Assembly: GCF_030866805.1 (NCBI RefSeq)
Contig: NZ_CP133019.1
Coordinates: 2,418,001 to 2,482,000, forward strand
DNA: 64,000 nucleotides
Reading direction: 5' to 3'
Source of the DNA: Microbacterium terrisoli
GTDB lineage: Bacteria > Actinomycetota > Actinomycetes > Actinomycetales > Microbacteriaceae
Position 1 is the first letter of the stretch. The number at the start of each line of letters is the position of its first letter. Positions 1-9,100 of this stretch are shown here, in pieces. The notes beneath the pieces are model-generated. The model was given only the letters and a program-made list of their open reading frames with translations, searched no databases and was not told where the DNA came from. Both the position numbers and the translations under genes were made by a program.

Positions 1-233
1 ACGAGCGCCCTTTCCACGCCGAGCCGGCGTGCGCCGGGGTGGATGATCTCGATGCGGACGATGCCCGATTCGCGGGCCTGGGTCAGCAGCCGTCCGACCT
101 TCCAGCGCGAGATGCCCAGAAGCGCGCCGACCTCGTCCTGCGTCTTGCCGGCGTCGTAGTACAGCTCGGCGACGCGGACCGAGAGCAGCTCTTCGTCCAC
201 GGCGGTCTCCACACCTTCGAGACTACGCGGCAT
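1..233 (-). CDS. SorC/DeoR-type sugar-binding transcriptional regulator, N-terminal fragment
   Basis: The first 77 codons are visible and the rest runs off the window. The start is ATG at 233. Residues about 20-60 form a helix-turn-helix with the pattern AELYYDAGKTQDEVGALLG followed by SRWKVGRLL, as in SorC-family regulators, where the N-terminal HTH is followed by a sugar-phosphate-binding domain. That second domain is cut off, so the effector cannot be guessed. The gene lies 61 bases downstream of ribF on the same strand, behind an inverted repeat (261-291) that may be its own operator. It resembles the complete SorC regulator at 40478-41440 in type. Family assignment is good; the regulated genes are outside the window. 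Confidence 0.8.
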   Translation of the reverse strand, partial: MPRSLEGVETAVDEELLSVRVAELYYDAGKTQDEVGALLGISRWKVGRLLTQARESGIVRIEIIHPGARRLGVERAL

Positions 234-260
234 CCCGCATTCGCGCACCGGCGTGCGCAT

Positions 261-291
261 ATGAGCAGAATCCGTCGCGGCGTCTGCTCAT
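261..291. promoter_or_regulatory. Inverted repeat between ribF and the SorC gene (operator or terminator)
   Basis: Two perfect 9-base arms (ATGAGCAGA at 261-269 and TCTGCTCAT at 283-291) flank a 13-base spacer. It starts 3 bases after the ribF stop and ends 27 bases before the SorC-type start. There is no T-rich tail, so I favour an autoregulatory operator over a terminator, but both are possible. Confidence 0.5.
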
Positions 292-294
292 CCG

Positions 295-1284
295 TCAGGC
301 CAGCAGCGCTCGCACGCGCTCCACGTCGTCGGCCATCTGTGCCTTCAGCGCCTCGACGCCGTCGAAGGCGACCATGCCGCGCACCCGCTGGACGAACTGC
401 ACCTCGACGAAGTGGTCGTACAGGTCCAGCTCGGTGTGGTCGAGCACGTACGCTTCGACCACGCGGACGGGCACGTCGTCGAACGTGGGATTGGTCCCCA
501 CACTGATGGCCGCCGGGTGCCGGATGCCGTGCGGCAGCACGGTGCCGCCGTCCGCATCGGCCGATCCCGCATCCGCCGGCCCCTCGTCGATGAGCCAGCC
601 GGCATAGACGCCGTCGGCGGGGACGAAGCCCTCCATCTGCGGCGACAGGTTCGCGGTGGGAAAGCCCAGCTCGCGTCCGCGCTTGAGTCCGTGCACGACT
701 TCGCCCCACACCGCGTGCGCGCGCCCCAGCAGCTGAGCGGCTCCCGCCACATCTCCTGCGGCCAGCAGCTCGCGCACCCAGGTCGAGGAGACGCGCCGCG
801 CGGCGTCATCGGCACGCACGTCGTCGATGATGTCGACGCGGAAGCCGAGCTGTTCGCCGAAGCGCTGCAGCATCTCGGGGCTGCCTGCCCCGCCCCTGCC
901 GAACCGGAAGTCGCGCCCGACCAGCACCGTCTGCACGTTCAGCGCGTCGGCCAGCACGCCCTGGATGAACTCCTCCGCCGGCTGGGCCGCCATCTGCGCG
1001 TCGAAGCGCAGCACCAGCACGCCGTCGATGCCGGACTCGGCCAGCAGCTCGAGTTTCTGGTGCAGCCCGATCACGTCTTCGGGGCACACCTCGGGACGAA
1101 GGGTGGCGAGCGGATTGCGGTCGAATGTGACGGCGACGACCGCGGCGCCTGTGGACGCGGCATCCTTCTTCGCGCGCTCGAGGATGGCCCGGTGCCCTGC
1201 GTGCACGCCGTCGAACTTGCCGATCGCCACCACCGACGGCCCGAACGACGCGGGGACCTCCGCCGGGTCGTGGAAGACGATCAC
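295..1284 (-). CDS. ribF: Bifunctional riboflavin kinase / FAD synthetase
   Basis: Makes FMN from riboflavin and ATP, then adenylylates FMN to FAD in the cytoplasm. The 329-residue protein has the usual two domains. The N-terminal nucleotidyltransferase domain carries GKFDGVHAGH near residue 20 (the usual motif is GNFDGVHxGH). The C-terminal flavokinase domain has RGRELGFPTANL, containing the kinase PTAN motif. The GTG start at 1284 gives a product beginning MIVFHD; it overlaps the stop of the upstream membrane-protein gene by 4 bases (GTGA), implying translational coupling. The longer reading to 1503 runs through that gene and is rejected. Function is certain from motifs and length. Confidence 0.95.
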   Translation of the reverse strand: MIVFHDPAEVPASFGPSVVAIGKFDGVHAGHRAILERAKKDAASTGAAVVAVTFDRNPLATLRPEVCPEDVIGLHQKLELLAESGIDGVLVLRFDAQMAAQPAEEFIQGVLADALNVQTVLVGRDFRFGRGGAGSPEMLQRFGEQLGFRVDIIDDVRADDAARRVSSTWVRELLAAGDVAGAAQLLGRAHAVWGEVVHGLKRGRELGFPTANLSPQMEGFVPADGVYAGWLIDEGPADAGSADADGGTVLPHGIRHPAAISVGTNPTFDDVPVRVVEAYVLDHTELDLYDHFVEVQFVQRVRGMVAFDGVEALKAQMADDVERVRALLA

Positions 1285-1718
1285 GCGGCCACCACCGGTT
1301 CGGGTGCGCTCACGGGGCGGTGGGTGATCAGCCACCACAGCCCGAAGAACGGCAGCACCAGCGGGATGAACAGATAGCCCATGCCGTAGAACGACCACAC
1401 CGTGGCTTCGGGGAACAGGTCGGGGCGCACGAGGCTGAGTGTGCCGATCGAGAGCACACCGACCATTTCGAAGAGGATCGCGATCCAGGCGACGCGATAC
1501 CACGCGCGTCGCGCCGAGAAGATCAGGGCGAGGGTCGCGACGATGTAGACGAGGGCGGATGCCGCGGACAGCGTGAACGCGAGCGGTGCGTGATCGAACC
1601 GCTCGATGATCTGCACGAGCGAGCGGCCCGTGGCTCCGAGGGCGAGGATGCCGTAGACGACGACGAGGACGCGGCCGATGCCGGTCATCCGGCGGCGGGA
1701 GTGTGCTGGCGATGACAT
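1281..1718 (-). CDS. Small four-helix membrane protein upstream of ribF
   Basis: A 145-residue protein with four predicted membrane helices: GRVLVVVYGILALG, AFTLSAASALVYIVATLALIF, VAWIAILFEMVGVLSIG and GYLFIPLVLPFFGLWW. The C-terminus ends in a short polar tail. I do not recognise a catalytic motif. It overlaps ribF by 4 bases, so the two are probably made together. The start at 1718 (MSSPAH) is chosen because a TAGGAT -10-like box lies at 1729-1734, 10 bases upstream; ATG at 1688 would give a 135-residue version. Small membrane proteins of this kind are common as uncharacterised neighbours in actinobacteria. Function unknown. Confidence 0.75.
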   Translation of the reverse strand: MSSPAHSRRRMTGIGRVLVVVYGILALGATGRSLVQIIERFDHAPLAFTLSAASALVYIVATLALIFSARRAWYRVAWIAILFEMVGVLSIGTLSLVRPDLFPEATVWSFYGMGYLFIPLVLPFFGLWWLITHRPVSAPEPVVAA

Positions 1719-1885
1719 GTCACCGTCGATCCTAACTTCCACGGGGTACACCGCTCGCACACCACATGCCTCATACACCTCATTGCCATCAGGAGTAGAC
1801 AGACACCCCGTTGGGTGACAAGATTTACGCACGGTAAACCCCCCGACCGCATCTCTGTCCGCCTCCTCTCCGCGAAGTGCCTCTC

Positions 1886-3028
1886 ATGCGATCGATCCGC
1901 GCTGCCCTGCCTGCCGCCCTCACCACTGCCTTCCTCATCGCGTCCTTCGTCGGCGCCGTCCCCGCCGCGAGCGCCGCCGCGCCGCCGACCGCGGTCGTCG
2001 CCGAGCCCACGCCGCCCGTCGCGACCAGGTTCGCGACGCCGCTCGCGACCAAGACCTACACGGTGTCGTCGTTCTACGGCGCGCGCTGCATGCCGCTGCC
2101 CGGCGCGTCCACCTTCCACGAAGGACTCGACATGGCGGCCCCCACCGGCGCGCCGATCGCGGCGGTTGCCGCGGGCATCGTGGTCGCGACCGTCGACGGG
2201 ACCAGCGCACGTGCCGGTTATGTGAAACTGCGGCACTCGATCGACGGCGTGACCTACACCTCGATCTACTACCACATCTGGAAGTCGACGACCCGGGTCA
2301 AGGTCGGCCAGCTCGTCGCCGCCGGCCAGCGCATCAGCGAAGTCGGCTCGAGCGGCGTCTCCAGCGGCAGCCATCTGCACCTGGAGATCTGGAAGGGCAC
2401 ACCGGGTTCTGCGACCTCGCTCGACCCCGCCCCGTTCTTCACGTCCCGCGGCGTCGACCTGCTCTCCGGGGCGCGATCGGTGACGGCGACCAGGCCGCCG
2501 GCCACCTGCACGTACTACACGACGACCGGCGTGAACTTCCGCACCGGTCCGTCGACGTCGGCCGGCATCATCCGCGTCCTGCCCATCGGCACCGCGACCG
2601 TTCAGGTTCCCGGGCGGTCGACGAACGGCTATCTGCCGGTGACCGTCGCCGGCAGACCCGGCTGGATCTCTTCAGCGTATGTGTCGCCGACCAGGCCCGC
2701 GGTGCCCAGGCCGGCACCCGTCGCCACGCCGGTGCCCGCGGCCAAGCCTGCACCGGCCAAGCCTGCACCGGCCAAGCCTGCACCGGCCAAGCCTGCACCG
2801 GCGGCGGTGAAGCCCAAGCCTGCCGCCAAGCCCGCCGCGCCGGCGACCTACCGCACGGCGGCGGCGCTGAACTTCCGCAGGACCCCGTCGATGTCGGGGG
2901 CGAAGATCCTCGTGATCCCCAAGGGCTCAACCGTCGGCAGCATCCGCGCGTCGAAGGGCGTTTGGCGCCAGATCACCTACAAGGGCAAGACCGGCTGGGT
3001 GCACTCGGCCTACCTCGCCAAGCGCTGA
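1886..3028 (+). CDS. Secreted M23 metallopeptidase with SH3 repeats (cell-wall hydrolase)
   Basis: Predicted peptidoglycan endopeptidase acting outside the cell. It starts with a Sec signal peptide (RSIRAALPAALTTAFLIASF, then AASA). The LytM/M23 domain follows at about residues 45-185, with zinc ligands in HEGLD and SHLHLE. Two bacterial SH3 domains (about 205-265 and 320-380) flank a Pro/Ala/Lys linker built from a 15-base repeat. SH3 domains in such enzymes usually bind wall peptides. I chose ATG at 1886 (with GAAG 8 bases upstream) over GTG at 1877; the two differ by only three residues. The 167-base gap upstream has a small hairpin around CACCC-CGTT-GGGTG but no riboswitch I can defend. 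Confidence 0.9.
   Translation: MRSIRAALPAALTTAFLIASFVGAVPAASAAAPPTAVVAEPTPPVATRFATPLATKTYTVSSFYGARCMPLPGASTFHEGLDMAAPTGAPIAAVAAGIVVATVDGTSARAGYVKLRHSIDGVTYTSIYYHIWKSTTRVKVGQLVAAGQRISEVGSSGVSSGSHLHLEIWKGTPGSATSLDPAPFFTSRGVDLLSGARSVTATRPPATCTYYTTTGVNFRTGPSTSAGIIRVLPIGTATVQVPGRSTNGYLPVTVAGRPGWISSAYVSPTRPAVPRPAPVATPVPAAKPAPAKPAPAKPAPAKPAPAAVKPKPAAKPAAPATYRTAAALNFRRTPSMSGAKILVIPKGSTVGSIRASKGVWRQITYKGKTGWVHSAYLAKR
2741..2800 (+). repeat. Four tandem copies of a 15-base unit in the peptidase linker
   Basis: The unit GCCAAGCCTGCACCG is repeated four times without change and encodes (A-K-P-A-P)n in the flexible linker between the SH3 domains. Perfect identity at DNA level suggests recent slippage or recombination, so linker length may vary between strains. 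Confidence 0.9.
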
Positions 3029-3052
3029 CCGTGCAGCCGCCGTAGGCGGCGG

Positions 3053-3421
3053 TCAGGCGGCCTGCTGCGTCCAGATCACGAGCATGCGCCACGTCATGAT
3101 CGCCACGGCCAGCGAGGCGATGCCCATGATCACCGTGCTCCAGCGGCTGCGCTCGATCAGGGCCCATGCCACGCCGGCCGGGGGCAGCAGCACGGCAGAG
3201 ACCAGGTACACCCAGAACTCCAGCAGGCTGCCGCTGGGCGGGTTGCCGACGAAGGGGGCGACGATGGCGATGACCACCTGGGCGATCAGCAGCACTTCGA
3301 CCAGCGCCAGAGCGCCGACGGTGAGATCGCTCGGGCGACGCCCGACCAGGCCCAGGATGACGCACAGCACGCCGCCGACGGTCGCCACCGCAACGGTGAC
3401 GAGGGTGAACCACAGAATCAT
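3053..3421 (-). CDS. Small four-helix membrane protein coupled to truB
   Basis: A 122-residue protein that is almost entirely hydrophobic, with four likely membrane helices (about residues 3-25, 35-58, 68-85 and 92-115) and no recognisable motif. Its ATG overlaps the truB stop by 4 bases (ATGA), so it is probably translationally coupled to truB. The longer minus-strand reading to 4495 is a frame running antisense to truB codon order and is rejected. Function unknown; similar small membrane proteins lie near truB/ribF in related genomes, as far as I recall. Confidence 0.75.
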   Translation of the reverse strand: MILWFTLVTVAVATVGGVLCVILGLVGRRPSDLTVGALALVEVLLIAQVVIAIVAPFVGNPPSGSLLEFWVYLVSAVLLPPAGVAWALIERSRWSTVIMGIASLAVAIMTWRMLVIWTQQAA

Positions 3422-4347
3422 GGATGCTGCTCCTCGGGCATGTTCATGACGCTCTTGATCTCGGGCCCGCGTCGCTCCACGACGCCGATCAACCGGCCTG
3501 TCGGGTCGATCGCGGCAGCGCGCGGCCCGTCGATGGTCAATCCCGCCACGCGCTTGCCGTGGCGCAGGTCGCGCGCCTGCGCGGCATCGACGTGCAGTGC
3601 GGGCATGACGGCGGAGGCGACCTCTGCCGCCGATCGCAGCGGGGCCGCCGCAAGCGCGTCGACGAGCGCGTCGACGGCGGGGACCGCCCCGGGCGGCACT
3701 GCCGCCGCGTCGCGCACGTCGAACGGGCCGATACGCGTGCGCCGCAGGGCGGTCAGATGACCGCCCACACCCAGATCCGCCCCCAGGTCGCGTGCCAGGG
3801 CGCGCACGTACGTGCCGCTGGAGCACGACACCGCCACGTCGAGATCGAGGTGTCCCTCGCCCTCGCGCACGTCCTGCAGCACGAGCGACGAGATCACGAC
3901 CTCGCGGGCCTTCAGCTCGACCTCGACGCCCGCGCGCGCCAGATCGTACGCGCGGCGCCCGCCCACCTTGATCGCCGACACGCGGCTGGGCACCTGCGAG
4001 ATCCGCCCCGTCAGCCCCGTCATGCCTCCGGCGATGCGCTCGCGCGTGACGGCGGCGACTTCGGATACCGCGGCTCGGGCGGTGACCTGCCCGTCGGCAT
4101 CGTCGGAGTCGGTCGTCACCCCCAGCCGGATCGTGGCGAGATAGTCCTTGTCGAGGCCGACCAGGAAGGTCAGCAGCCGCGTGGCGGCGCCGATTCCGAG
4201 CACCAGCAGGCCGGTGGCCATCGGATCGAGGGTGCCGGCGTGGCCGATCTTGCGGGTGTTCAGTGCCCGGCGTGCGCGGGCGACGACGTCGTGACTGGTG
4301 ATCCCGCCGGGTTTGTCCACGAGCAGGATGCCGGTCGGTTCGGCCAT
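3418..4347 (-). CDS. truB: tRNA pseudouridine-55 synthase
   Basis: Isomerises U55 in the T-loop of tRNAs. The 309-residue protein opens with GILLVDKPGGITSHDVV and contains the catalytic-aspartate motif GHAGTLDPMATG (Asp about residue 42), then the family motifs DKDYLA and SCSSGTYVRALARDLG. The C-terminal part carries a small PUA-like domain. The ATG start at 4347 overlaps the stop of the uridine-kinase-like gene by one base (TGATG). It belongs to the usual nusA-infB-rbfA-truB-ribF gene order, here interrupted by a subtilase and mutY. Confidence 0.96.
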   Translation of the reverse strand: MAEPTGILLVDKPGGITSHDVVARARRALNTRKIGHAGTLDPMATGLLVLGIGAATRLLTFLVGLDKDYLATIRLGVTTDSDDADGQVTARAAVSEVAAVTRERIAGGMTGLTGRISQVPSRVSAIKVGGRRAYDLARAGVEVELKAREVVISSLVLQDVREGEGHLDLDVAVSCSSGTYVRALARDLGADLGVGGHLTALRRTRIGPFDVRDAAAVPPGAVPAVDALVDALAAAPLRSAAEVASAVMPALHVDAAQARDLRHGKRVAGLTIDGPRAAAIDPTGRLIGVVERRGPEIKSVMNMPEEQHP

Positions 4348-4982
4348 CAGCACGAATCCCGGAAGATCTGCACGGGCCGGGCCGGGTCGGCGACGTCCAC
4401 GAGCGCCGAGGCGTACTGCACCGGCTGCTCGCGCAGGTAGGCGTACTCGGCCGATGTGTACGGAGCATCCATCGAACGGCCCGAGGCTGCCGCATGCTGC
4501 TCGTCGGGAACCTCGAGCCATACCGAGTAATGCCACATTCCGCGCAGGCGCGGTGTGTTCAGGAACGGGCCGTCCACCACCAGCACGGCGTCCTCGGGGG
4601 CTGTCACCCAGCGCGCTTCGACCGGCTGATTGCGCTGGGCGTCCCACGCCCGCAGCTGGAATCCGGTGGTGGCCGCTGTCTGCCGACCGTTGCGGAACGG
4701 GTCGACGAGCACGCGGCGGAACGTCTCTTCGTCGAACCACTGCGCGGCGCGCTCGGTGCCCTGGCGCTCGGTTCGCGGCAGCAGGAAGTCGCCGGCGTGC
4801 GCACGGAAGACAGCGGTCCCGTCCTCGCCCACGATCGCAGCGAAGTCGTCGGCGAAGGCCGCGGTGGCGACGTCGGGCAGGGCGTCCACCGCCATCAGGA
4901 TGCGGCCGGCGGGATAGTTCTGCCGCAATTGCGTGCGCAGATCGCGCAGCAGGGTGTTGACGGGGGTGATGGGCAGGCGCAT
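4347..4982 (-). CDS. Uridine-kinase-like protein without a P-loop
   Basis: A 211-residue protein whose overall plan follows actinobacterial uridine-kinase-like proteins: an N-terminal leader, a strand GRILMAVDAL, the DFLLPR segment after a second strand, and LVVDGPFLNTPRLRGMWHY near residue 135, matching the usual LLVDGVFL(L)RPELR. The position of the Walker A loop (expected GxxGxGKT, residues about 34-42) reads ALPDVATAA, with no glycine pair and no lysine. ATP use is therefore doubtful; it may be a catalytically dead or repurposed member. A TAGGCT box 6 bases before the start indicates leaderless expression, divergent from mutY. It overlaps truB by one base, so it probably leads that operon. 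Confidence 0.75.
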   Translation of the reverse strand: MRLPITPVNTLLRDLRTQLRQNYPAGRILMAVDALPDVATAAFADDFAAIVGEDGTAVFRAHAGDFLLPRTERQGTERAAQWFDEETFRRVLVDPFRNGRQTAATTGFQLRAWDAQRNQPVEARWVTAPEDAVLVVDGPFLNTPRLRGMWHYSVWLEVPDEQHAAASGRSMDAPYTSAEYAYLREQPVQYASALVDVADPARPVQIFRDSC

Positions 4983-4994
4983 ACCCTCAGCCTA
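4983..4994 (-). promoter_or_regulatory. Leaderless -10 box of the uridine-kinase-like gene
   Basis: TAGGCT (complement of 4989-4994) then GAGGGT, then ATG. The spacing of 6 bases fits a transcription start at the A of the start codon. Confidence 0.6.
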
Positions 4995-5154
4995 TTGCGG
5001 CTGGCTTCTCGCGGCCGCGCTGTGCGCGTCTGCCCCGTGCACAGCTGCGGGGATCTTGCCGACACTCCGAGGTCGGGCCGTCGGATGGACGGCGTGTCGC
5101 GAAAAGCCCCGCTCGTGTGTTCGCCGGGATGCCGGCAGGCAAGCACATCGCACA

Positions 5155-5166
5155 TAGGCTGGGCCG
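5155..5166 (+). promoter_or_regulatory. Leaderless -10 box of mutY
   Basis: TAGGCT at 5155-5160 followed by 6 bases and the GTG start at 5167. There is no Shine-Dalgarno. It diverges from the identical box at 4989-4994. Confidence 0.6.
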
Positions 5167-6057
5167 GTGTCCGCCTCCTCCCCCGACATCGCGACGCCGC
5201 TCGTTGCGTGGTACCGCCGGAACGCGCGCGACCTGCCGTGGCGGCGCGACGGCTTCCACGAACGCTACGGCGCGTGGGGCGTGCTGGTGAGCGAGTTCAT
5301 GCTCCAGCAGACACCGACCGCACGAGTCGTCCCGCACCTGGATGCATGGCTGACCCGCTGGCCGACGCCGGCCGCTCTGGCCGCGGAGCCGCCCGCCGCG
5401 GCCGTGCGGCAGTGGGCGAACCTCGGATATCCACGCCGGGCGCTGTGGCTGCACCGAGCCGCGCGCCAGATTCGCGACGAGCACGGCGGCCTCGTGCCAC
5501 GGGACGTGGCCTCCCTGCTGCAGCTGCAGGGCATCGGCGACTACACGGCGCGCGCGGTTGCCGTCTTCGCCTACGGCGACCGGCATCCCGTCGTCGACAC
5601 CAACACCCGACGCGTTCTCGCACGCGCGCTGGACGGCAGATCGCAGCCCGCCCCGCCCTCGCCGCGCGATCTCGACCGGATGAGCGCCGTGCTGCCCGAA
5701 GGCCGCGCCGAAGCGGCCGTCATGAACGCTGCGACGATGGAGCTCGGAGCCGTCGCCTGCACGGCGCGCTCCCCGCGATGCGACATATGCCCGATCGCGC
5801 ATGTATGCGTGTGGCGCGGGTCGGGGTACCCCGACACGGGAGACGGTCGACGCAAGCAGGCACGGTATGAGGGCAGCGACCGGCAGGCGCGCGGTGCGGT
5901 GCTGCGAACGCTGCGGGATGCCGCATCCCACGCCGTCGCACACGACCGGGTGATCGCGGACTGGGCTGACGCCGGCCAGCGTGATCGGGCGATCGATTCC
6001 CTCATTGCCGACGGCCTGATCGAGGCCGGGGACGGGATGCTGCGCCTGCCGCAGTGA
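5167..6057 (+). CDS. mutY: A/G-specific adenine DNA glycosylase
   Basis: Base-excision repair enzyme that removes adenine mispaired with 8-oxoguanine. The 296-residue protein has the catalytic glutamate region (VSEFMLQQTPTARV), the helix-hairpin-helix LQGIGDYTARA, the catalytic aspartate in VVDTNTRRVLAR, and the 4Fe-4S ligand spacing C-x6-C-x2-C-x5-C near residues 198-214. The NUDIX-like C-terminal domain that recognises 8-oxoG in the longer family members is absent or very reduced, as is common in actinobacteria. The GTG start at 5167 is fixed by the leaderless TAGGCT box. The gene converges on the subtilase gene through a shared terminator. Confidence 0.95.
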   Translation: MSASSPDIATPLVAWYRRNARDLPWRRDGFHERYGAWGVLVSEFMLQQTPTARVVPHLDAWLTRWPTPAALAAEPPAAAVRQWANLGYPRRALWLHRAARQIRDEHGGLVPRDVASLLQLQGIGDYTARAVAVFAYGDRHPVVDTNTRRVLARALDGRSQPAPPSPRDLDRMSAVLPEGRAEAAVMNAATMELGAVACTARSPRCDICPIAHVCVWRGSGYPDTGDGRRKQARYEGSDRQARGAVLRTLRDAASHAVAHDRVIADWADAGQRDRAIDSLIADGLIEAGDGMLRLPQ

Positions 6058-6058
6058 C

Positions 6059-6102
6059 GACACGGATGGCCCGGTGCGCGAGCGCCCCGGGCCATCCGTG
6101 TC
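6059..6102. terminator. Bidirectional terminator between mutY and the subtilase gene
   Basis: Perfect 16-base inverted repeat (6059-6074 and 6087-6102) with a 12-base loop, overlapping the end of mutY and 7 bases past the subtilase stop. The position between convergent genes fits a two-way terminator. Confidence 0.85.
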
Positions 6103-6109
6103 AGACGGG

Positions 6110-9100
6110 TCAGCCTCCGATCTTCACGACCTCGGCGCGATGGCCGGCGGCACCGTGCAGGTGCAGCACGAGTGCCTGGACATCGTGTCCCTTCGCGTTG
6201 CCCTTGCCGTTGCCGTTGCCGAGCGTGCCACGGGTGTACGGGATCCCGGTGCCGCCCTCGTCCGCGTACAGCGCCGAGTCGACGGCGATCGCCGGCTTGA
6301 CCACGTCGTACGAGATGGGTCCGACACCGTCGATGTCACCGTTGGCGTTGACCGCGTAGTAGCTGTTCATTCCCACCGTGTAGGTGATCGGGAACGACTT
6401 CGTCTTCTCGGTGACCCCGAGCAGCGCCGGCCAGACCGGAATGTTCAACACGTTGGTGTCGAACACGTTGGTGTTGACGTCGCCGAACTGGAAGTTCACC
6501 GGCTCGAGGTCGATGATCTTGTTCGATTTCAGATCGACGAGCTGTGCAAGCAGCAGGTCCGTGCCGTCGAGGTTCTGCACGAACACCTCGAAGTCGGGCT
6601 TGCCATCACCGGTGGTGTCGATGTCGACGTAGGGCACTGTGGAGTTGCCGACCGTCGCCCAGTCGCCGTAGGTGGCGATCGAGAACCACAGCCAGCCGTC
6701 GGCGTAGCCGCCGCCCGGAGCGGGTGCGGACCCGGCGCCGACGTACTGCAGATCACCGGCGGTGGCGGTCTGGTTGACCGTGCAGTTCGCCGTCATCGTC
6801 GCCGTGCACGCCGGCAGCTGCGGGCTCGTGGCGCCGAGCGTGGCAACGCTCAGCAGCGACTGGTAGGCGGTGGACCCGCTGCCCTGGCTGACGCCGGTGC
6901 CGCGGGTCACCAGGGCGCGCTGGTCGCCCATGTGCGCGTCGGTGGTGGTCGTCTGCGAGATCGGCTTGGCGGCACCGTACACGGGGACCCGCAACGGGGC
7001 CGCGGACGAGCCATCGACGGCGATCATCAGCCGACCCGACGCATCGGCCACGAACTGACGGGGCACGCCGGACTGCAGCACATCCATCGTCGGGTCGATC
7101 GTGTTGCGCAGCTTGGCGGTCGTGATCGTCATCGTCACCTTCACCGTGGTCGATGCGCCGGCCGCGACCTTCACGGTGCTCGGGCTGACCGTGTAGGCGA
7201 CACCCGGCTGCGTGTTGCTCGCACTGTACGACAGCGTCGCCGAGACCGCCGCGTCTCCCGTGTTCTGCACGGTGAGGGTGCGGGTCTTGGTGACGGTCGG
7301 CTGCGTGGCCGGGGCCTCGACCGGACCGAACGACGCCGAGACGCCGCCGGCCACGTCTGCCGAATACACCAGCAGCGTGTTCTCCACCGCTGCCAGTGCG
7401 TCCACGCGACCCGCGCCGTCGCGGGCCGGGCTGTAGATGTCGCCGGTGCCACCCACACCCGCGTAGGTGTCGTGGCCGGCCGTGTTCATGATGTCGGCCT
7501 TGACCTGTTCGGTGGTCCACGTCGGGTGTGCGGCCATGACCAGCGCCGCGATGCCCGCCGTGTGGGGCGTTGCCATCGAGGTGCCTGACATGTTGATCAC
7601 GCCGTCGCCGGTGCCCAGACCCGCCGACAGGATCGTGTCGCCGGGGGCCGAGACGTCGGGCTTGACCACGCCGAGGCTGCCGTGCGTGCCGCGCGATGAG
7701 AACGAGCTGATCAGGTCGTTGATTCCCGAGTCCTCGGCGCTGACGCTCAGCGCCAGCGAACCGTCGAACGTCACGTTCAGCGTGCCTGCAGCCAACGCGG
7801 GCTGAAGCTTTGCGGTGGCGGGCTGGGTGAGCTGGAACACGGGGATCTGTGCGTCTCCGGTGATGCCGGCGGTGAACGGATTCACGTCACCGGTGAAGAT
7901 CGCGCCGATGGCGCCGGCCGCCCGTGCGTTGGCACTGCGCCCTGCCGAGCCGCAGCGGCGCGTCGCATCGTCCGAGTCCCAGGTGAGCCAGGCGATCTTG
8001 CCCGCCACGGCGGCGGCATCCGCGTCGGAGAAGGCGCTGCAGCCGTCGGCGTTCGCCGCGGAGACGGCGACCACGTCGCCGGTGACCGGAGCGCTGTCCG
8101 CCCATGGATAGGCGATCGAGAACTGACCGGCCACCGTGCCGGCCAGCTCCGAGGGCGCGTTGACCCGCAGTCCATCCAGCTGCTGGAACGAGTCGACCGA
8201 GCTGGCCACCGCCAGAGCCCGCACCGCATTGCCCGGCGACCCGCCGGTGTCGGTGAGATCGCCGTTGTTGCCCATGGCGATCACGGGCAGCACGCCTTCC
8301 TCGGCGAGCTTGTCGACGACATCGTTCTCAGGGTCGTCCACCACGGCGTAGTCAGAACCCAGCGACAGGTTGACGATGTCGGCCTTGACCATCGATCCGT
8401 CGCCGTCGAGGTCGAGAGAGCGGTCCAGTGCCGGGATCACGACGTCGGTGGATCCCTCGCATCCGAAGACCTTGAACGGGTACACCGTCGCCTCCGGCGC
8501 CGTGCCGGGAACCGCCTTCATCTTCGCGATGTCGTCCGCCGTCAGTGTCGAGTAGTCGCCGGTGAAGGTCGTGCCGTCGGCGTTCTCGCCGAAGCCGGCC
8601 GAGATGCCCGCCACGTGCGTGCCGTGCGGGCCGCACCCGATGGGGTCCGCGTCGGGGTGCGCGACCGGCTGGTAGTCGGCGGAGCGCGGGTCGGCGTCGT
8701 AGTCATCGCCGGAGAAGTCGTAGCCGCCGCCCACCTTGACCTTGGCCAGGTCGGTCAGCGTGCTGTACCAGTCCTCGTTCGTGCTGTCGGCGCGCGCAGC
8801 ATCCCACGCGGCCTTGGTGCCCGCGCCGCCGAAGTCGGCGTGCGTGTAGTCCAGTCCGGTGTCGATGACGGCGATCTTCACGCCCTTGCCGGTGTTGTGC
8901 GTCTGCTGCCACGTGGCCACCGCATCGGTGAGGTCGGTCGCGTTCGCGTTGTCGGTGTGCTTGGGCACCAGCGGGGTGATCTTGACCACGTCGCCGCGGT
9001 CGGCGATCGCACGGATGGCCGCGGCATCGGCGTTGATGGCGACGCCCGGAAGCGCGTTGCCCACCTGCCAGAGCTCCGTCGCCGAGCGGTCCTTCTTCTT

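Noticed and set aside
1719..1885. c-di-AMP (ydaO-type) riboswitch ahead of the M23 peptidase
   Set aside because: These riboswitches often precede wall hydrolases, but the conserved core is not recognisable in the 167-base gap; only a 5-base stem is clear.
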